A stretch of DNA of 64,000 nt, taken from Candida dubliniensis CD36. Lineage: Eukaryota; Ascomycota; Pichiomycetes; Serinales; Debaryomycetaceae. Below the pieces are notes generated by a model. It saw only the letters and a list, made by a program, of their open reading frames with translations, made no database searches and was not told the DNA's origin. The stretch spans positions 1,728,501 to 1,792,500 of the forward strand of contig NC_012862.1 of NCBI RefSeq assembly GCF_000026945.1, in the 5' to 3' direction. Position 1 is the stretch's first letter, and each line of letters begins with the position of its first letter. The translations under genes and the position numbers were made by a program. Shown here piece by piece: positions 31,700-42,143 of the stretch.

Positions 31700-33484
31700 T
31701 TAATTTTCATCTTTTAATGGTTCTTCACCTTTCAAAACCAAAGCATCTGGTTTCAAAGTTGGGAACAACAATACCTCTCTAATGGTGTTAGAATCGGTCA
31801 AGAACATTGCCAATCTATCGATACCACAACCCCAACCGGCGGTTGGAGGTAAACCATATTCTAAGGCATTACAGAATGTTTCATCAATCATTTGAGCTTC
31901 ATCATCACCTTGTGCCTTTTGTCTGGCTTGTTCTTCAAATCTAGCTCTTTGATCAAATGGATCATTCAATTCCGTGTAAGCATTACAGATTTCTTTAGTG
32001 GCAACGAAAACTTCAAATCTTTCACACAAACCTGGAATGTTTCTATCTTTCTTGGCCAATGGTGACATCATTTGTGGATGACCAAAAATAAAAGTTGGGT
32101 TAATAGAAGCATCTTCTAATTCACCAACTAATTTGTCCAACATTCTAGCGTTGGTCAATGGTGGAGCACATTCTAAATTGTTGTCTTTCAAGACTTTTTT
32201 CAAGAATTCCCCGGTTTCTGCAGTGTGCAATTGATCACCAGCTGGGAATTTGACATTGTATACTTTTTCCAATTCTTCAATCATGTTAATTCTCTTCCAT
32301 GGTCTGGAAAAATCTAAAGTCAATTCTTTACCTGATGGACCTTCTGGGTGGTATTTGATAACGTAATCACCAGTGATTTCTTTGACCATTTCGGAAAACA
32401 TCAATTCGGTCATGTCCATTAAGTCATAAACATCAGCATAAGCTTGATAAAACTCACAAGTGGTGAATTCAGGGTTGTGGGTCATATCAATACCTTCGTT
32501 TCTAAATTGACGACCAATTTCGTAAACTCTGTCCATACCACCAACAACTAATTCTTTCAAAAACAATTCTGGGGCAATTCTCATAAACATTTCCATGTTC
32601 AAGTCGTTATGATGAGTGGTGAATGGTTTGGCAGTGGCACCACCAGCAATAACATTCAAAATTGGGGTTTCAACTTCAACGAAATCTCTGTTGTCCAAGA
32701 ATTTTCTAATATACTGAATGATTTTAGATCTAACTTTGAAACGGTCTCTACTGGAGTCGTTCATAATCAAATCCAAGTAACGTTTTCTGTATCTAGCTTC
32801 TTGATCTTTGAACCCATAATGTTCAGTTGGTAACATGTGCAAACATGGAGTTAATAATTGTACTTTGGTAGCGAAAACGGACAATTCACCGTCACCACCT
32901 TTGGCTGGAGCAGTTTTACCTGGATAACCAGTAACACCAATAATATCACCTCTTCTCAAGATTTCGTGCATGGATTCGAAAGCTTCAACACTTGGAGCAT
33001 CTTGAGCTTGGGCCATGACTTGAACTTCAACACCATCTCCTTTCAAAACGTAGAATTTCAATTTGGATCCAGATTCTCTTTTGGTCATTATTCTACCACT
33101 AACAGAAACGGTGACATCTTTCAAAGTTTCCCCTCTTTGTAAATGGGCGTATTTTTCAACGAATTCTGGAATTTTGGTGGTAACATTGAATTTGTGAGGG
33201 TATGGGTTGAAAGCTGATGGATCAGCATTGTTTTTGTCTCTTAATTCAGAAATTTGACGAGATCTAATTTCGAAAAATTGATTTGGGTTTAAATCAGCCA
33301 ATTCATCTTTCTTTTTGGTAGTGGTTTTGGCTGGAGCAGCAGCAGCTTTAGCAGCTTTCTTAGCTTCAATTGCTCTTTGTTTTTGTCTTTTTTTCAATTC
33401 AGTTTTGGAAACTTGTTCGCCAGTAACATCATCCAAATAAGTTTTTTGAACTTGTTCGGCAACTTTATCAACTTCTTCAGACAT
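31700..33484 (-). CDS. KRS1: KRS1 cytosolic lysyl-tRNA synthetase
   Basis: The protein is 594 residues from the ATG at 33484 ([19 protein letters not shown]). The N-terminal extension is Lys/Ala-rich (about 25-60), a general tRNA-binding helix of eukaryotic LysRS. An OB-fold anticodon-binding domain follows (about 105-215), then the class II core with motif 2 ([34 protein letters not shown]) and motif 3 ([20 protein letters not shown], then PTLKP). It joins lysine to tRNA-Lys. No in-frame CTG was noticed, consistent with strong expression. The frame stays open upstream of this ATG for more than 22 codons, described separately. The gene is divergent from eIF3h, with 283 bases between ATGs. Confidence 0.96.
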   Translation of the reverse strand: MSEEVDKVAEQVQKTYLDDVTGEQVSKTELKKRQKQRAIEAKKAAKAAAAPAKTTTKKKDELADLNPNQFFEIRSRQISELRDKNNADPSAFNPYPHKFNVTTKIPEFVEKYAHLQRGETLKDVTVSVSGRIMTKRESGSKLKFYVLKGDGVEVQVMAQAQDAPSVEAFESMHEILRRGDIIGVTGYPGKTAPAKGGDGELSVFATKVQLLTPCLHMLPTEHYGFKDQEARYRKRYLDLIMNDSSRDRFKVRSKIIQYIRKFLDNRDFVEVETPILNVIAGGATAKPFTTHHNDLNMEMFMRIAPELFLKELVVGGMDRVYEIGRQFRNEGIDMTHNPEFTTCEFYQAYADVYDLMDMTELMFSEMVKEITGDYVIKYHPEGPSGKELTLDFSRPWKRINMIEELEKVYNVKFPAGDQLHTAETGEFLKKVLKDNNLECAPPLTNARMLDKLVGELEDASINPTFIFGHPQMMSPLAKKDRNIPGLCERFEVFVATKEICNAYTELNDPFDQRARFEEQARQKAQGDDEAQMIDETFCNALEYGLPPTAGWGCGIDRLAMFLTDSNTIREVLLFPTLKPDALVLKGEEPLKDEN

Positions 33485-33550
33485 AATGATAGATGGAGAA
33501 TGAATCTTAGGAAAGAGCAGAATGTGAGTGAGATTTTTCAAAGATAACAA
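33485..33550 (-). other. In-frame non-AUG extension of KRS1 (possible mitochondrial leader)
   Basis: Upstream of the KRS1 ATG the frame is open to a TAA near 33584-33586. From a TTG at 33548-33550 it encodes 22 residues, [20 protein letters not shown] then II, which are hydrophobic, Ser-containing and basic with no acidic residue, as in mitochondrial presequences. There is no in-frame AUG. Yeast GRS1 (UUG) and ALA1 (ACG) are known to make mitochondrial isoforms from non-AUG starts. Use of this TTG is inference. Confidence 0.3.
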
Positions 33551-33767
33551 TTGTTCTACTATGAGCTGAAAAAAAAAAATTTTTTACTTCTCTCTTTTAC
33601 TCATCAAGATTCTCTTTTTTTTTTTTTTTTTTTTTTTGGCGGGCAGACAACAACAACGAATAATTTGTTACTGTACTGTACCTACCGCACATTGGGTCTT
33701 TATTAAAAAAAGAACACTGAAGAAAAATTTTCACCTCAAGTTAAAGCTTGGTGAACACATATAAATC

Positions 33768-34754
33768 ATGGCATCAAAATACACCCCAGCTACATTGAAC
33801 ACAGTTCATATCTCATCATCTGTTTTGTTGTCATTATTAAGACACACTTCAGAACATTACCCACAATTATTTTCAGGCGCATTGTTAGGATTTGAGGATG
33901 AAAGTTTGATAGACGTTACTCATGGATTCCCATTCCCATACCCTGATCAATATGAAGGTGGATCCTTTAGATCAAGAAGTGGGGGTCAATATCAAAAGGA
34001 TTTGTTAGAAAATTTTAAAAAATTGGGCTATGGTATTGAATTCTTGGGTTGGTTTCAATCTACTGTTTCGGGCAACTTTGTTACCAACCAATTAATTGAA
34101 GGTTTGGCTCAACAACAATTAACCAATTCTAATGCATTTATTTTGATTAATAACTTATCGAGTGTTGGACAAGAAGTGTCTATAAAGGCTTTAAGATTAT
34201 CAACTGGGTTTATGAATGCTTATGTAGACGGTAAATGGAAATCAAAGGATTTGGAATCCAATAAGATTTCATATTTGAATATTTTTGAAGAATTAAACTT
34301 GGAAATATCTAACCAAAAATTAGTTGATGTGTATTTATCAAGTTTGTCATTGAAACCAACCACTGAATCCGAATTAGATGTGCTCAATCTTTTATCAAAC
34401 CAAAATGCTACCGGTCAATTATTAGAATCATTATCTGGACAAGTTGATTCATTTAATTACGATCAAAACAATTTCAACTACTACCAAAGACAATATCAAA
34501 AGGAGCAATCAAAGATCCAACAATGGAAACAACAGAGAAAATTGGAAAATTTGGAGAGAGCAAAGAAGGGTGACAAGGAATTAGATACAGAAGAATGGAA
34601 AACTATATTCAAATTACCAAATGAGCCTTCAAGATATAATAATATGTTGTACAGTAGTGCTATTGATGTTTTAGCTGATGATATTTTAAAGAAATGTGAT
34701 GAGGAGTTAACTAAGAGCTTTGCTATTGAAAGGAAATTGACAGCTAATGAATAA
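33768..34754 (+). CDS. Translation initiation factor eIF3 subunit h (MPN domain)
   Basis: The 328-residue protein starts VHISSSVLLSLLRHTSEHYP at about residue 14 and continues QLFSGALLGFED, the opening of an MPN domain in the eIF3h arrangement, with LGWFQSTVSGNFVTNQLIEG near 90-115. The JAMM zinc-ligand set (HxH...D) is absent, as expected of this non-catalytic subunit. The middle contains a Gln/Tyr-rich coiled helix (FNYYQRQYQKEQSKIQQWKQ) followed by a typical C-terminal helix. S. cerevisiae has lost eIF3h, while Candida and S. pombe keep it. It is part of eIF3 on the 40S subunit. The start ATG is clear, and the gene is divergent from KRS1, another translation gene. Confidence 0.84.
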   Translation: MASKYTPATLNTVHISSSVLLSLLRHTSEHYPQLFSGALLGFEDESLIDVTHGFPFPYPDQYEGGSFRSRSGGQYQKDLLENFKKLGYGIEFLGWFQSTVSGNFVTNQLIEGLAQQQLTNSNAFILINNLSSVGQEVSIKALRLSTGFMNAYVDGKWKSKDLESNKISYLNIFEELNLEISNQKLVDVYLSSLSLKPTTESELDVLNLLSNQNATGQLLESLSGQVDSFNYDQNNFNYYQRQYQKEQSKIQQWKQQRKLENLERAKKGDKELDTEEWKTIFKLPNEPSRYNNMLYSSAIDVLADDILKKCDEELTKSFAIERKLTANE

Positions 34755-35043
34755 ATAAACGTATAGGTAGGTCATAAATGTATATTAGTGTTTGTTCTGG
34801 AAAAGATATAAAGACCTTGATGAAGGAGTTTAACCACTCCGGAAGAAAGGATTTATCGGTACATTAGTTCCACTTAGTCAGCATCGCAAATTTAATGGTG
34901 GGGGGAGGAGGTGGTATAACACCAGCGAAAAAAGAATGCTATCAAAGAAAAAAAAAAAAAAAAAAGAGCCAGTAGTATCACGACTCTTTGTAATAAACAC
35001 CGATACACTTTTTCAAAAAACCAACCCCAACACTTTAAGTATC
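34755..35043. other. intergenic: eIF3h 3' end and DET1 promoter
   Basis: The gap of 289 bases has a G-rich stretch GGTGGGGGGAGGAGGTGG at about 34898-34915 and an A19 tract near 34950. No other feature was seen. Confidence 0.5.
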
Positions 35044-36049
35044 ATGGGGAAACCAAAAGTATGTTGGCAGTTTATAAACTAGACTGTTTTTTGTGGATGT
35101 TTGTTTCTTTTACTAACGAGAAAAAACTATAAAGTATATTCTAATAGTTAGACATGGGGAATCTGAAGGCAACTGTGACAAGTCTGTTAACAGATATACA
35201 CCCAACCACTTGGTTCAACTTACTGATAATGGCCACTGTCAAGCGTTACAAGCAGGCCAAGTCTTGCTGGAATTTCTCAGCCATGCAACGTTGAATAACG
35301 TTAACAATAAAGGCAATCCCAAATCGATAATGTTTTTAACATCGCCGTACTTAAGAACAAGACAGACATGCAACAATATTATTGAGGGTATCAAGAATGT
35401 GTCTGGAGTTGAATATGAAGTTAGAGAGGAACCACGAATGAGAGAACAAGATTTTGGGAATTTCCAACCTTCTCTGGATGAGATGGAGTTGATTTGGAAA
35501 GAACGTGCCCAGTACGGACATTTTTTCTATCGAATACCACATGGAGAAAGTGCAGCCGATGTTTATGATCGAGTGGCCAGTTTTATGGAGTCATTATTCC
35601 GCCAATTCAGAAATGACGATTTCCCTAATATCTTAGTGTTAGTCAGTCATGGGATATGGTCTCGAGTTTTCATTATGAAATGGTTCAAATGGAGTTATGA
35701 AGAGTTTGAAAGTTTGAAAAATGTGCCTCATTGTAAATATTTGGTGATGAAAAAAGACGATGAAACACAAAGATATCATTTGAAAACAAGGTTGTTGACT
35801 TGGGATGATGTTGAAGATGATGATTTAGATGTAGGACAATGTCTGTTAGATGATGACGAGGTGTACAAACTCATTCAAGATCAAAAAGATACAGTCAATT
35901 CCACAAGAAATAAAAATAAAAGAATCGAGGAAATGTACAGAAAAGCACATGGGCCGGAATCCAAATACACCGATTATAAAGAGAAAGTAGTATCAAGATT
36001 CAAAGTGGACAATCAGAGTGTTGTTAATAGTACTGAGAGTTTCCATTAG
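35044..36049 (+). CDS. DET1: Spliced DET1-like histidine (acid) phosphatase
   Basis: The gene has a 15-base first exon (35044-35058, encoding MGKPK), a 76-base intron (GTATGT at 35059, TACTAAC at about 35111-35117, AG at 35133-35134) and a second exon 35135-36049. The joined product is 309 residues, starting MGKPKYILIVRHGESEGNCD. RHGE (His12) is the phosphohistidine motif of the phosphoglycerate-mutase-like superfamily, and the second His is in VLVSHGIWSRVFIMKW. The block REQDFGNFQPSLDEMELIWK and YGHFFYRIPHGESAADVYDR match yeast Det1 (YDR051C) very closely. Det1 is an acid phosphatase linked to sterol transport between plasma membrane and ER. The tail (about 230-309) is charged. The frame across the splice was checked codon by codon. 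Confidence 0.88.
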
Positions 36050-36510
36050 ATAGTTTGGTAAAACAATTTACGTCATAACTTACTTTTTCTTTTTTTTTTT
36101 TTTTTTCCCTCTGTCTCATTGTTAATTTGGTGGTGGTCAGTTGGTTGGCGAGAGGATTTGTCCATGTGATCAGGATGAAATTTATTCAGAGAATAAAATC
36201 AGTTGTTGTCCATCTTTCGTGCGAATCTAATCCGGGGCGACAAAGCAAATATTACTTCCTCTGAAGAATTTTGTGTAAGTTAACTATGGAATGTGTGAGT
36301 GTTACCACCGCACCACCACTTCAATTTTTTTTTTTTTCCTCTTGGCCGGGTATCCCTGGGAGGTGAATAATATAAAATTCATTGATAATTACCAAAACCA
36401 AAAAAAATATTTCAACTTAGTTTACTTTTCCTTTTTTTTTTTTTCTCTTTTTGCTTCAATTATTGTTTTTTTCGAAATATCAATTAATATATCAACATAA
36501 TTTAGAAACA
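36050..36510 (+). promoter_or_regulatory. TPI1 promoter region
   Basis: The 461-base region upstream of TPI1 contains T-tracts (36095, 36326, 36431) and TATAAAA at about 36371-36377, some 135-140 bases before the ATG. CCGGGG and GGCCGGG runs at about 36231 and 36343 are possible GC-rich activator sites, but the pairing expected for a Gal4-type CGG-N11-CCG site is not there. The rest has no feature. Confidence 0.5.
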
Positions 36511-37257
36511 ATGGCTCGTCAATTCTTCGTAGGTGGTAACTTCAAAGCTAACGGTACCAAACAACAAATCACTTCAATCATTGACAACTTGAACAAGGCT
36601 GATTTGCCAAAAGATGTGGAAGTTGTCATTTGCCCACCAGCCCTTTACGTTGGTTTAGCTGTTGAACAAAACAAACAACCAACTGTTGCCGTTGGTGCCC
36701 AAAACGTCTTTGACAAGGCATGTGGTGCTTTCACTGGTGAAACCTGTGCTTCTCAAATCTTGGATGTTGGTGCTACCTGGACTTTAACTGGTCACAGTGA
36801 AAGAAGAACCATTATCAAGGAATCCGATGAATTCATTGCTGAAAAAACCAAGTTTGCCTTGGACAATGGTGTCAAGGTTATTTTGTGTATTGGTGAAACT
36901 TTAGAAGAAAGAAAAGGTGGTATCACTTTGGATGTCTGTGCCAGACAATTGGATGCTGTTTCCAAGATTGTTTCTGACTGGACTAACATTGTTGTTGCTT
37001 ACGAACCTGTTTGGGCAATTGGTACTGGTTTAGCCGCTACCCCAGATGATGCTGAAGAAACCCACAAAGGTATCAGAGCTCATTTGGCCAAGACCATTGG
37101 TGCTGAACAAGCTGAAAAAACTAGAATCTTGTACGGTGGTTCAGTTAACGGTAAGAACGCTAAAGACTTTAAAGACAAAGCAAATGTTGATGGTTTCTTA
37201 GTCGGTGGTGCTTCATTGAAACCAGAATTTGTTGATATCATCAAATCTAGATTGTAA
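36511..37257 (+). CDS. TPI1: TPI1 triose-phosphate isomerase
   Basis: The protein is 248 residues from the ATG at 36511 ([20 protein letters not shown]); the open frame extends 20 codons further only from a TTG. The TIM-barrel catalytic residues are present: Asn10 and Lys12 in GGNFKANG, His95 region in TLTGHSERR, and the catalytic Glu in [17 protein letters not shown], with the phosphate-gripping GGSVNGKN and GFLVGGASL. It interconverts dihydroxyacetone phosphate and glyceraldehyde-3-phosphate in glycolysis. Codons are strongly biased (GGT, GTT/GTC, TTG, AGA), showing very high expression, and CTG is not used. It has the standard family length. Confidence 0.98.
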   Translation: MARQFFVGGNFKANGTKQQITSIIDNLNKADLPKDVEVVICPPALYVGLAVEQNKQPTVAVGAQNVFDKACGAFTGETCASQILDVGATWTLTGHSERRTIIKESDEFIAEKTKFALDNGVKVILCIGETLEERKGGITLDVCARQLDAVSKIVSDWTNIVVAYEPVWAIGTGLAATPDDAEETHKGIRAHLAKTIGAEQAEKTRILYGGSVNGKNAKDFKDKANVDGFLVGGASLKPEFVDIIKSRL

Positions 37258-37271
37258 AGGGTGTATCAAAA

Positions 37272-38246
37272 CTATATGCCTATAGAATTTAGCATGTTGT
37301 TGTGAATTTGTAATGAATCTATAAAAATGTACTCATGAATCTTGTTGTAAATTCCATTAAGATGGTCAAAGTGTTGCGTTTGTCTCTCCTCAATAAGACT
37401 TCTGTCTACGTCTATATCCGATTCAACCAATATTTGAGTTGGTCGAAGTGCCCTGACAAGTGCCTTTAGTGCTTCTACTTTTTCCCCATTGATCCAATTT
37501 GAAAATGAAAAATAGAGCTTATCCTCTGGTAACGACTTTATCCAGACTTGTGCTTGTTCAATTGACCCGGTATATGAATGTAGGATGACTGTAATATTGG
37601 GGAACTTTTTCACTTCATCAAACAACAAGCCATGAGCTTTCACACAATGCAAAGATACCTGCTTTTTTAATTGATCAGCTAAAGTTAGTTGATATTTAAA
37701 AATCTCCAACTGATGACTAATATCAACTCTACAAGCAGACAATCTATTCTCAGTTGAGGTTGGGAAATTCAAATTACCACAGTAGCCGTTACTAGGAACT
37801 CTAAATAGTTTATCCAATCCAATTTCGCCAATCCCAAATATTTCGAGCTTGTGCTTGTCGATGATCTCTAAAAATCGATCTTTGTGCTTGTGTAGGTCTA
37901 TGGGATCAGGCAAAGTAGCCAATAATTCATTCGAAGGTTCTGGTTTCAAAACTTTTCTGTAATGTTCCTCCTTGGAAGGTGGTGTGTTTCCAATATAAAA
38001 CAAATGAGAAAACCAAGGATGTACACCAAAGTATGGAACTAGCACTCTTGGATTGTCCAACCTTGTTAGTAACGTATCGATAAATTCAAGATCCAAATGC
38101 TGGGTAGTCATCAAATGGAAGTAATTGTTAGGGATCTGTATTGATTTCTCATTGAGTTTACTTGCAAATTTCTCGGTATCACTAGCAGTACATTCTGGGT
38201 TAAAATGGCAATGGCTATCGCTTAGATTTACAAATATGTCATTCAT
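37272..38246 (-). CDS. TatD-family metal-dependent hydrolase (Scn1/YMR262W-like)
   Basis: The 324-residue protein begins with DSHCHFNPE at about residues 10-18, the HxH metal site at the start of a TatD TIM barrel. Further ligands fit VPYFGVHPWF, EIFGIGEIGLD, QVSLHCVKAHG, ILHSYTG and LVESDIDVDR in the expected order. TatD proteins are Mg-dependent 3'-5' exonucleases or endonucleases with roles in DNA repair or decay. The fungal branch includes S. pombe Scn1 (Cut9 partner) and yeast Ymr262w, which this most resembles. It ends only 15 bases from the TPI1 stop, in the opposite direction, so the two 3' ends converge very tightly. The function of this branch is not established. Confidence 0.78.
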   Translation of the reverse strand: MNDIFVNLSDSHCHFNPECTASDTEKFASKLNEKSIQIPNNYFHLMTTQHLDLEFIDTLLTRLDNPRVLVPYFGVHPWFSHLFYIGNTPPSKEEHYRKVLKPEPSNELLATLPDPIDLHKHKDRFLEIIDKHKLEIFGIGEIGLDKLFRVPSNGYCGNLNFPTSTENRLSACRVDISHQLEIFKYQLTLADQLKKQVSLHCVKAHGLLFDEVKKFPNITVILHSYTGSIEQAQVWIKSLPEDKLYFSFSNWINGEKVEALKALVRALRPTQILVESDIDVDRSLIEERQTQHFDHLNGIYNKIHEYIFIDSLQIHNNMLNSIGI

Positions 38247-38807
38247 TGTAATGAATAGTGCTCATGTAGAAAAGATGTAGAAGATGAATTGATTTTTTCT
38301 TGTTAATGTTTTTTTTTCACAGCGATCAGAGAAAAATGGTTTGTTGTGATAAGAATATGTTTGACACATTGTAACGTTCAAGTGTTGCTGCAAGTAAATA
38401 CTCTATACGTTTAGGCTCTATTGATTAAAACTCCTTTTGGTATCATCTCTATTGAAAACAAAAAAAAAAAAGAAAATTAAATAGTAAAAATGGTAAACCA
38501 CCTATAATGGAACAACTTCATTATTATTTATGGAATTGCCGAAATTAAACTATCAGGGAAGCTGGAAAAAAAAAAAGAAAAGAAAGAAAAAGTACAAAAC
38601 TGTTTGCTACACCAGAAGTCAGAAAAAAAAAAATAGTCCCCCAAACAAAAAAAAAAAAAACCAAACCAAACCAAAACAAACAACTTCCAAAACTAAAAAC
38701 AATCAATCACAACGATACTTCCAACACAGTACACACATACAGCGGAATATTCATAAATAGAAAATTCATCAAGCTATCATTTTTCATTTTTGCATTGCTA
38801 TTTACTT
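38247..38807. other. intergenic: divergent promoter (TatD-like / FCP1)
   Basis: The 561-base gap has several A-tracts and a stretch of AACCAAAC-type repeats at about 38640-38690. The 76-codon ORF at 38530-38760 is Lys/Asn/Gln-rich owing only to the A-tracts and is not a gene. Confidence 0.6.
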
Positions 38808-41123
38808 ATGTCGGACCTAACTCCAATTAAACTTCCTTCGTCCGCTCCATTTCCGGTTGTCATATCATCTGTTTTATGCAAACCAGGAGACACAATCTCC
38901 AAACACAAGACTATATTCAAGTACAAATACTGGGACTACCAAGATGATCCTACCTCAAAAGAGGACCCACCTAAAAAAATACGAGTAGAACGGTTGGGCA
39001 CTTTTGAGAGTCCCATAGAAGGTGAAATTGACGAAATTAACATCAAGCCGTTGCAAGAGGTGATGCATAGTGATGTGGAGTTGCTATTCGTTAGAGAAGC
39101 ATGTCCACATACTGTACAATATAGTGGGTTGTGTGCATTATGTGGCAAATCATTGGAAGAGGAAAAGGACTATTCAGGATACAATTACGAAGACAGGGCC
39201 ACAATCGAAATGTCCCATGACAACACTGGTTTGAAAATAAGTTTTGATGAAGCAGCTAAAATCGAACACAACACAACAGACCGATTGATTGATGAAAGAA
39301 AATTGATTCTTGTTGTTGACTTGGATCAAACTGTTATTCATGCAACCGTGGATCCGACTGTTGGAGAGTGGCAACTGGACCCCGCGAATCCCAACTATGC
39401 TGCTGTTAAAGATGTGAAAACATTTTGCTTGGAAGAAGAGGCAATTGTGCCCCCCGGATGGACAGGTCCCAAGTTGGCACCAACAAAATGCACCTATTAT
39501 GTTAAACTTCGTCCAGGGTTGCTGGAGTTTTTGGAAAAAATGGCTGAGAAATATGAAATGCATATTTACACAATGGCCACAAGAAATTATGCGTTGTCGA
39601 TTGCTAAAATTATTGATCCTGATGGGAAATATTTTGGCGATAGAATACTTAGTCGTGATGAAAGTGGTTCTTTGACTCATAAAAACTTGAAGAGATTGTT
39701 CCCGGTAGACCAGTCGATGGTGGTTATTATTGATGATAGGGGAGATGTTTGGCAATGGGAGAGCAATTTGATCAAGGTGGTGCCATATGATTTCTTTGTC
39801 GGTATTGGAGACATCAATTCGAGTTTCTTACCCAAGAAAAACGGTCAATTAACAGGACCAACTAAAAAGAGAAAATCTATAGCAAAGTTGGAAGCTGCAG
39901 CTGAACTAGCCAAAGAATCAGATAACAAGCAAGGGTTTGAGTCAGGAGAAGAGGAGGTGGAAGAAGATGGCGATAACCACTCTGACGTGTCAAATTCCCC
40001 TGTTGAAAGAATTCTTGAACTCGGAGGTGGTGAAGGCAACACTAGCTTATTGTTGGAACAATCATTGACAAGAAATCAGTCGATAGAAGAGCAACAGCAA
40101 AACCGTCCATTGGCAAAGTTGCAACATGATTTGGAACAAATGCATGAGCATCGGCACGATAGCGATAGCAAATCAGAGAGTGGTTCTGATGATGAAAGTG
40201 AAGAAGAAGACAATTTGTTATTTGATGATGATAATGAATTGGCTGCTTTGGATAAAGTTTTGGGAAATATCCACCAAGGTTATTATAATTTGCTTGATAA
40301 AGATAAAAGCATCAAACCAGATTTGACTGAAATCATACCGTCCATGAAAAGCAGGACGTTGGAAGGTATAACAGTTTTGTTTTCAGGAATTATTCCATTA
40401 GGCATTAGTTTAGAATCTGCCGATATTGTGATATGGTGCAGACAATTTGGGGTAAAAGTTGTCAATGAAGTGTATCCAGAAGTTACTCATGTTGTTTGTC
40501 GTGATGTTAGTGAAAGTGCTGGACCAACATTCAAGGCCAGGGTTGCCAGAAAACTATATCCAGATACTATCAAAATTGTTAATCCAGATTGGCTTTTTGC
40601 ATGCTTGAGTAACTGGTCAAAAGTTGATGAAAAAGATTATTTGGTTTCAACTGATGATCCAAAGTTTTGGGTTGTTAAAGAAAGTGAAATCACCAAGTAC
40701 CAGAAAGCTTTGGAGGAAAGAAGTGCATTAGCAAATGCTACTCATGTTGATTCTCTAGAGTCATTTGACGAGTACGATTTGGATGAAGCTAATCAAGAAG
40801 TTGATGATTTCTTAGCAGGGTTAAGTGATGATGATGATGAGGAGGAGGAGGATGAGGATATTCGTGATGATGAAGAAATAAATAATGCCAACACAAATAA
40901 TGAAGTTGGTAACGATAAAGTTGCTGAAGAAATCTACGAACAATCAACCAATGGGCATGATTCCTTTATTAAAGATGCTTACAGTAAGAAAAGAAATAGA
41001 GATGATGAGGAGGCGCAACTTGTTAAGAAGCAAAAAATAGAGAATGGTGAAAACGAAAACGAAAACGATTTAGACGATTTGGAGAAAGAACTACTTGATG
41101 GATTTGAGGATTTGGAGGAATAA
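38808..41123 (+). CDS. FCP1: FCP1 RNA polymerase II CTD phosphatase
   Basis: The protein is 771 residues from the ATG at 38808 (MSDLTPIKLPSSAPFPVVIS); six more codons upstream start only with TTG. The FCP-homology domain has the DxDxT active site as DLDQTVIHATVDPT, with Asp171 and Asp173, and the later VVIIDDRGDVWQWESNLIKV. A BRCT domain at about 517-620 begins LEGITVLFSGIIPLGISLES and contains NPDWLFACLSNWSKVDEKDY. The C-terminus is very acidic and ends with DDLEKELLDGFEDLEE, the kind of motif that binds TFIIF/TFIIB. Fcp1 removes Ser2 phosphate from the polymerase II tail to recycle it. Order of domains and length match the yeast protein. Confidence 0.95.
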   Translation: MSDLTPIKLPSSAPFPVVISSVLCKPGDTISKHKTIFKYKYWDYQDDPTSKEDPPKKIRVERLGTFESPIEGEIDEINIKPLQEVMHSDVELLFVREACPHTVQYSGLCALCGKSLEEEKDYSGYNYEDRATIEMSHDNTGLKISFDEAAKIEHNTTDRLIDERKLILVVDLDQTVIHATVDPTVGEWQLDPANPNYAAVKDVKTFCLEEEAIVPPGWTGPKLAPTKCTYYVKLRPGLLEFLEKMAEKYEMHIYTMATRNYALSIAKIIDPDGKYFGDRILSRDESGSLTHKNLKRLFPVDQSMVVIIDDRGDVWQWESNLIKVVPYDFFVGIGDINSSFLPKKNGQLTGPTKKRKSIAKLEAAAELAKESDNKQGFESGEEEVEEDGDNHSDVSNSPVERILELGGGEGNTSLLLEQSLTRNQSIEEQQQNRPLAKLQHDLEQMHEHRHDSDSKSESGSDDESEEEDNLLFDDDNELAALDKVLGNIHQGYYNLLDKDKSIKPDLTEIIPSMKSRTLEGITVLFSGIIPLGISLESADIVIWCRQFGVKVVNEVYPEVTHVVCRDVSESAGPTFKARVARKLYPDTIKIVNPDWLFACLSNWSKVDEKDYLVSTDDPKFWVVKESEITKYQKALEERSALANATHVDSLESFDEYDLDEANQEVDDFLAGLSDDDDEEEEDEDIRDDEEINNANTNNEVGNDKVAEEIYEQSTNGHDSFIKDAYSKKRNRDDEEAQLVKKQKIENGENENENDLDDLEKELLDGFEDLEE

Positions 41124-42143
41124 GCTTAGTCAATTCAAATGCCAAAATAAATTGAGACATGTGACCGCACAAGAGCCACATTGAAATTATTCGGACATTG
41201 TTTAATGGCAAACTTCTGGTGTTATTATTCGTTAAAAAAAAAAACAAATAAATAATAAAAAATTCCAAAGCATGTAATAATGTATAATTTTTGTAATATA
41301 ATGTGTATCCTGTGTACTTTAAACATTTTATGAACGATTTACTTAATTTACTACTATCAATTAAATTATACAATAATACTAAAACAAAAAGTTGGCTGGC
41401 TAATATTGCGCAGTCAAACAAAATAATGCATGAATAATCTCAAGCACTAAGAATGAGTCGTGTCTGGGACCAGAAGTTGATTTACATTGATTTTGTGGTT
41501 AATTATAAGATGATTTTTTGTAGTGTATTTGGTGTTGGTGGTTGCAGTTTGATTTTGCACATCAGATTTACACTATTATTTTCTTCGCACTTTGCAACAA
41601 GCAAGCCATTTTTTTTTTCTTCCTGTTTACCACATTTTCTTTCTTTCTTATCACCAGCACAAATTCACTTTTCCTGTAACCACTAAACCCTGGGCTTATT
41701 CTCTCCAATTTCACCCCCCTGAATAAAGTTTTTCTTGGTTAATGATTTGCATATCTTATTCTTTGATTTTGTGTTGGCTTGTTCCCAGTAGAGAGAGGAG
41801 GGTGGTTTGGTTACATTCATCTCCTCCATAATATTGGACTTCCCATTCTCACATGAGTTATTTTTATGCAACTATTGTTAGGTGGCTCATTATGATTCCA
41901 TTCATTATTAAATTCACTCACACATTTTTAATTTCCCCCTTCTCCTGGTTACTTTCAAGATATAAAAAGTCTTTGATTTCCTTTGTTTTATTAGACCGCT
42001 TTTTCGTCTTCTTGTTCTTTCTTCATTAATAATTCTTTTTTTTTTTTCATTCCTCTTGACTTGGTTTATCACCAAACTTGTTAATATTTTAGATTTCCAT
42101 CAAGTCATTTGTACATTAAGTTGATCAGTACTATTCTTCCACG
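41124..42143. other. intergenic: upstream of the SUR7-like gene
   Basis: The gap is about 1 kb. A TATAAAAA box lies at about 41961-41968, roughly 180 bases before the ATG, followed by a T/C-rich stretch. The minus-strand 132-codon ORF at 41023-41421 and the plus ORF at 41453-41686 are low-complexity and not supported. Confidence 0.5.

Noticed and set aside
38530..38760. 76-codon Lys/Gln-rich ORF upstream of FCP1
   Set aside because: Composition is produced by A-tracts and AACCAAA repeats; it lies in a divergent promoter.
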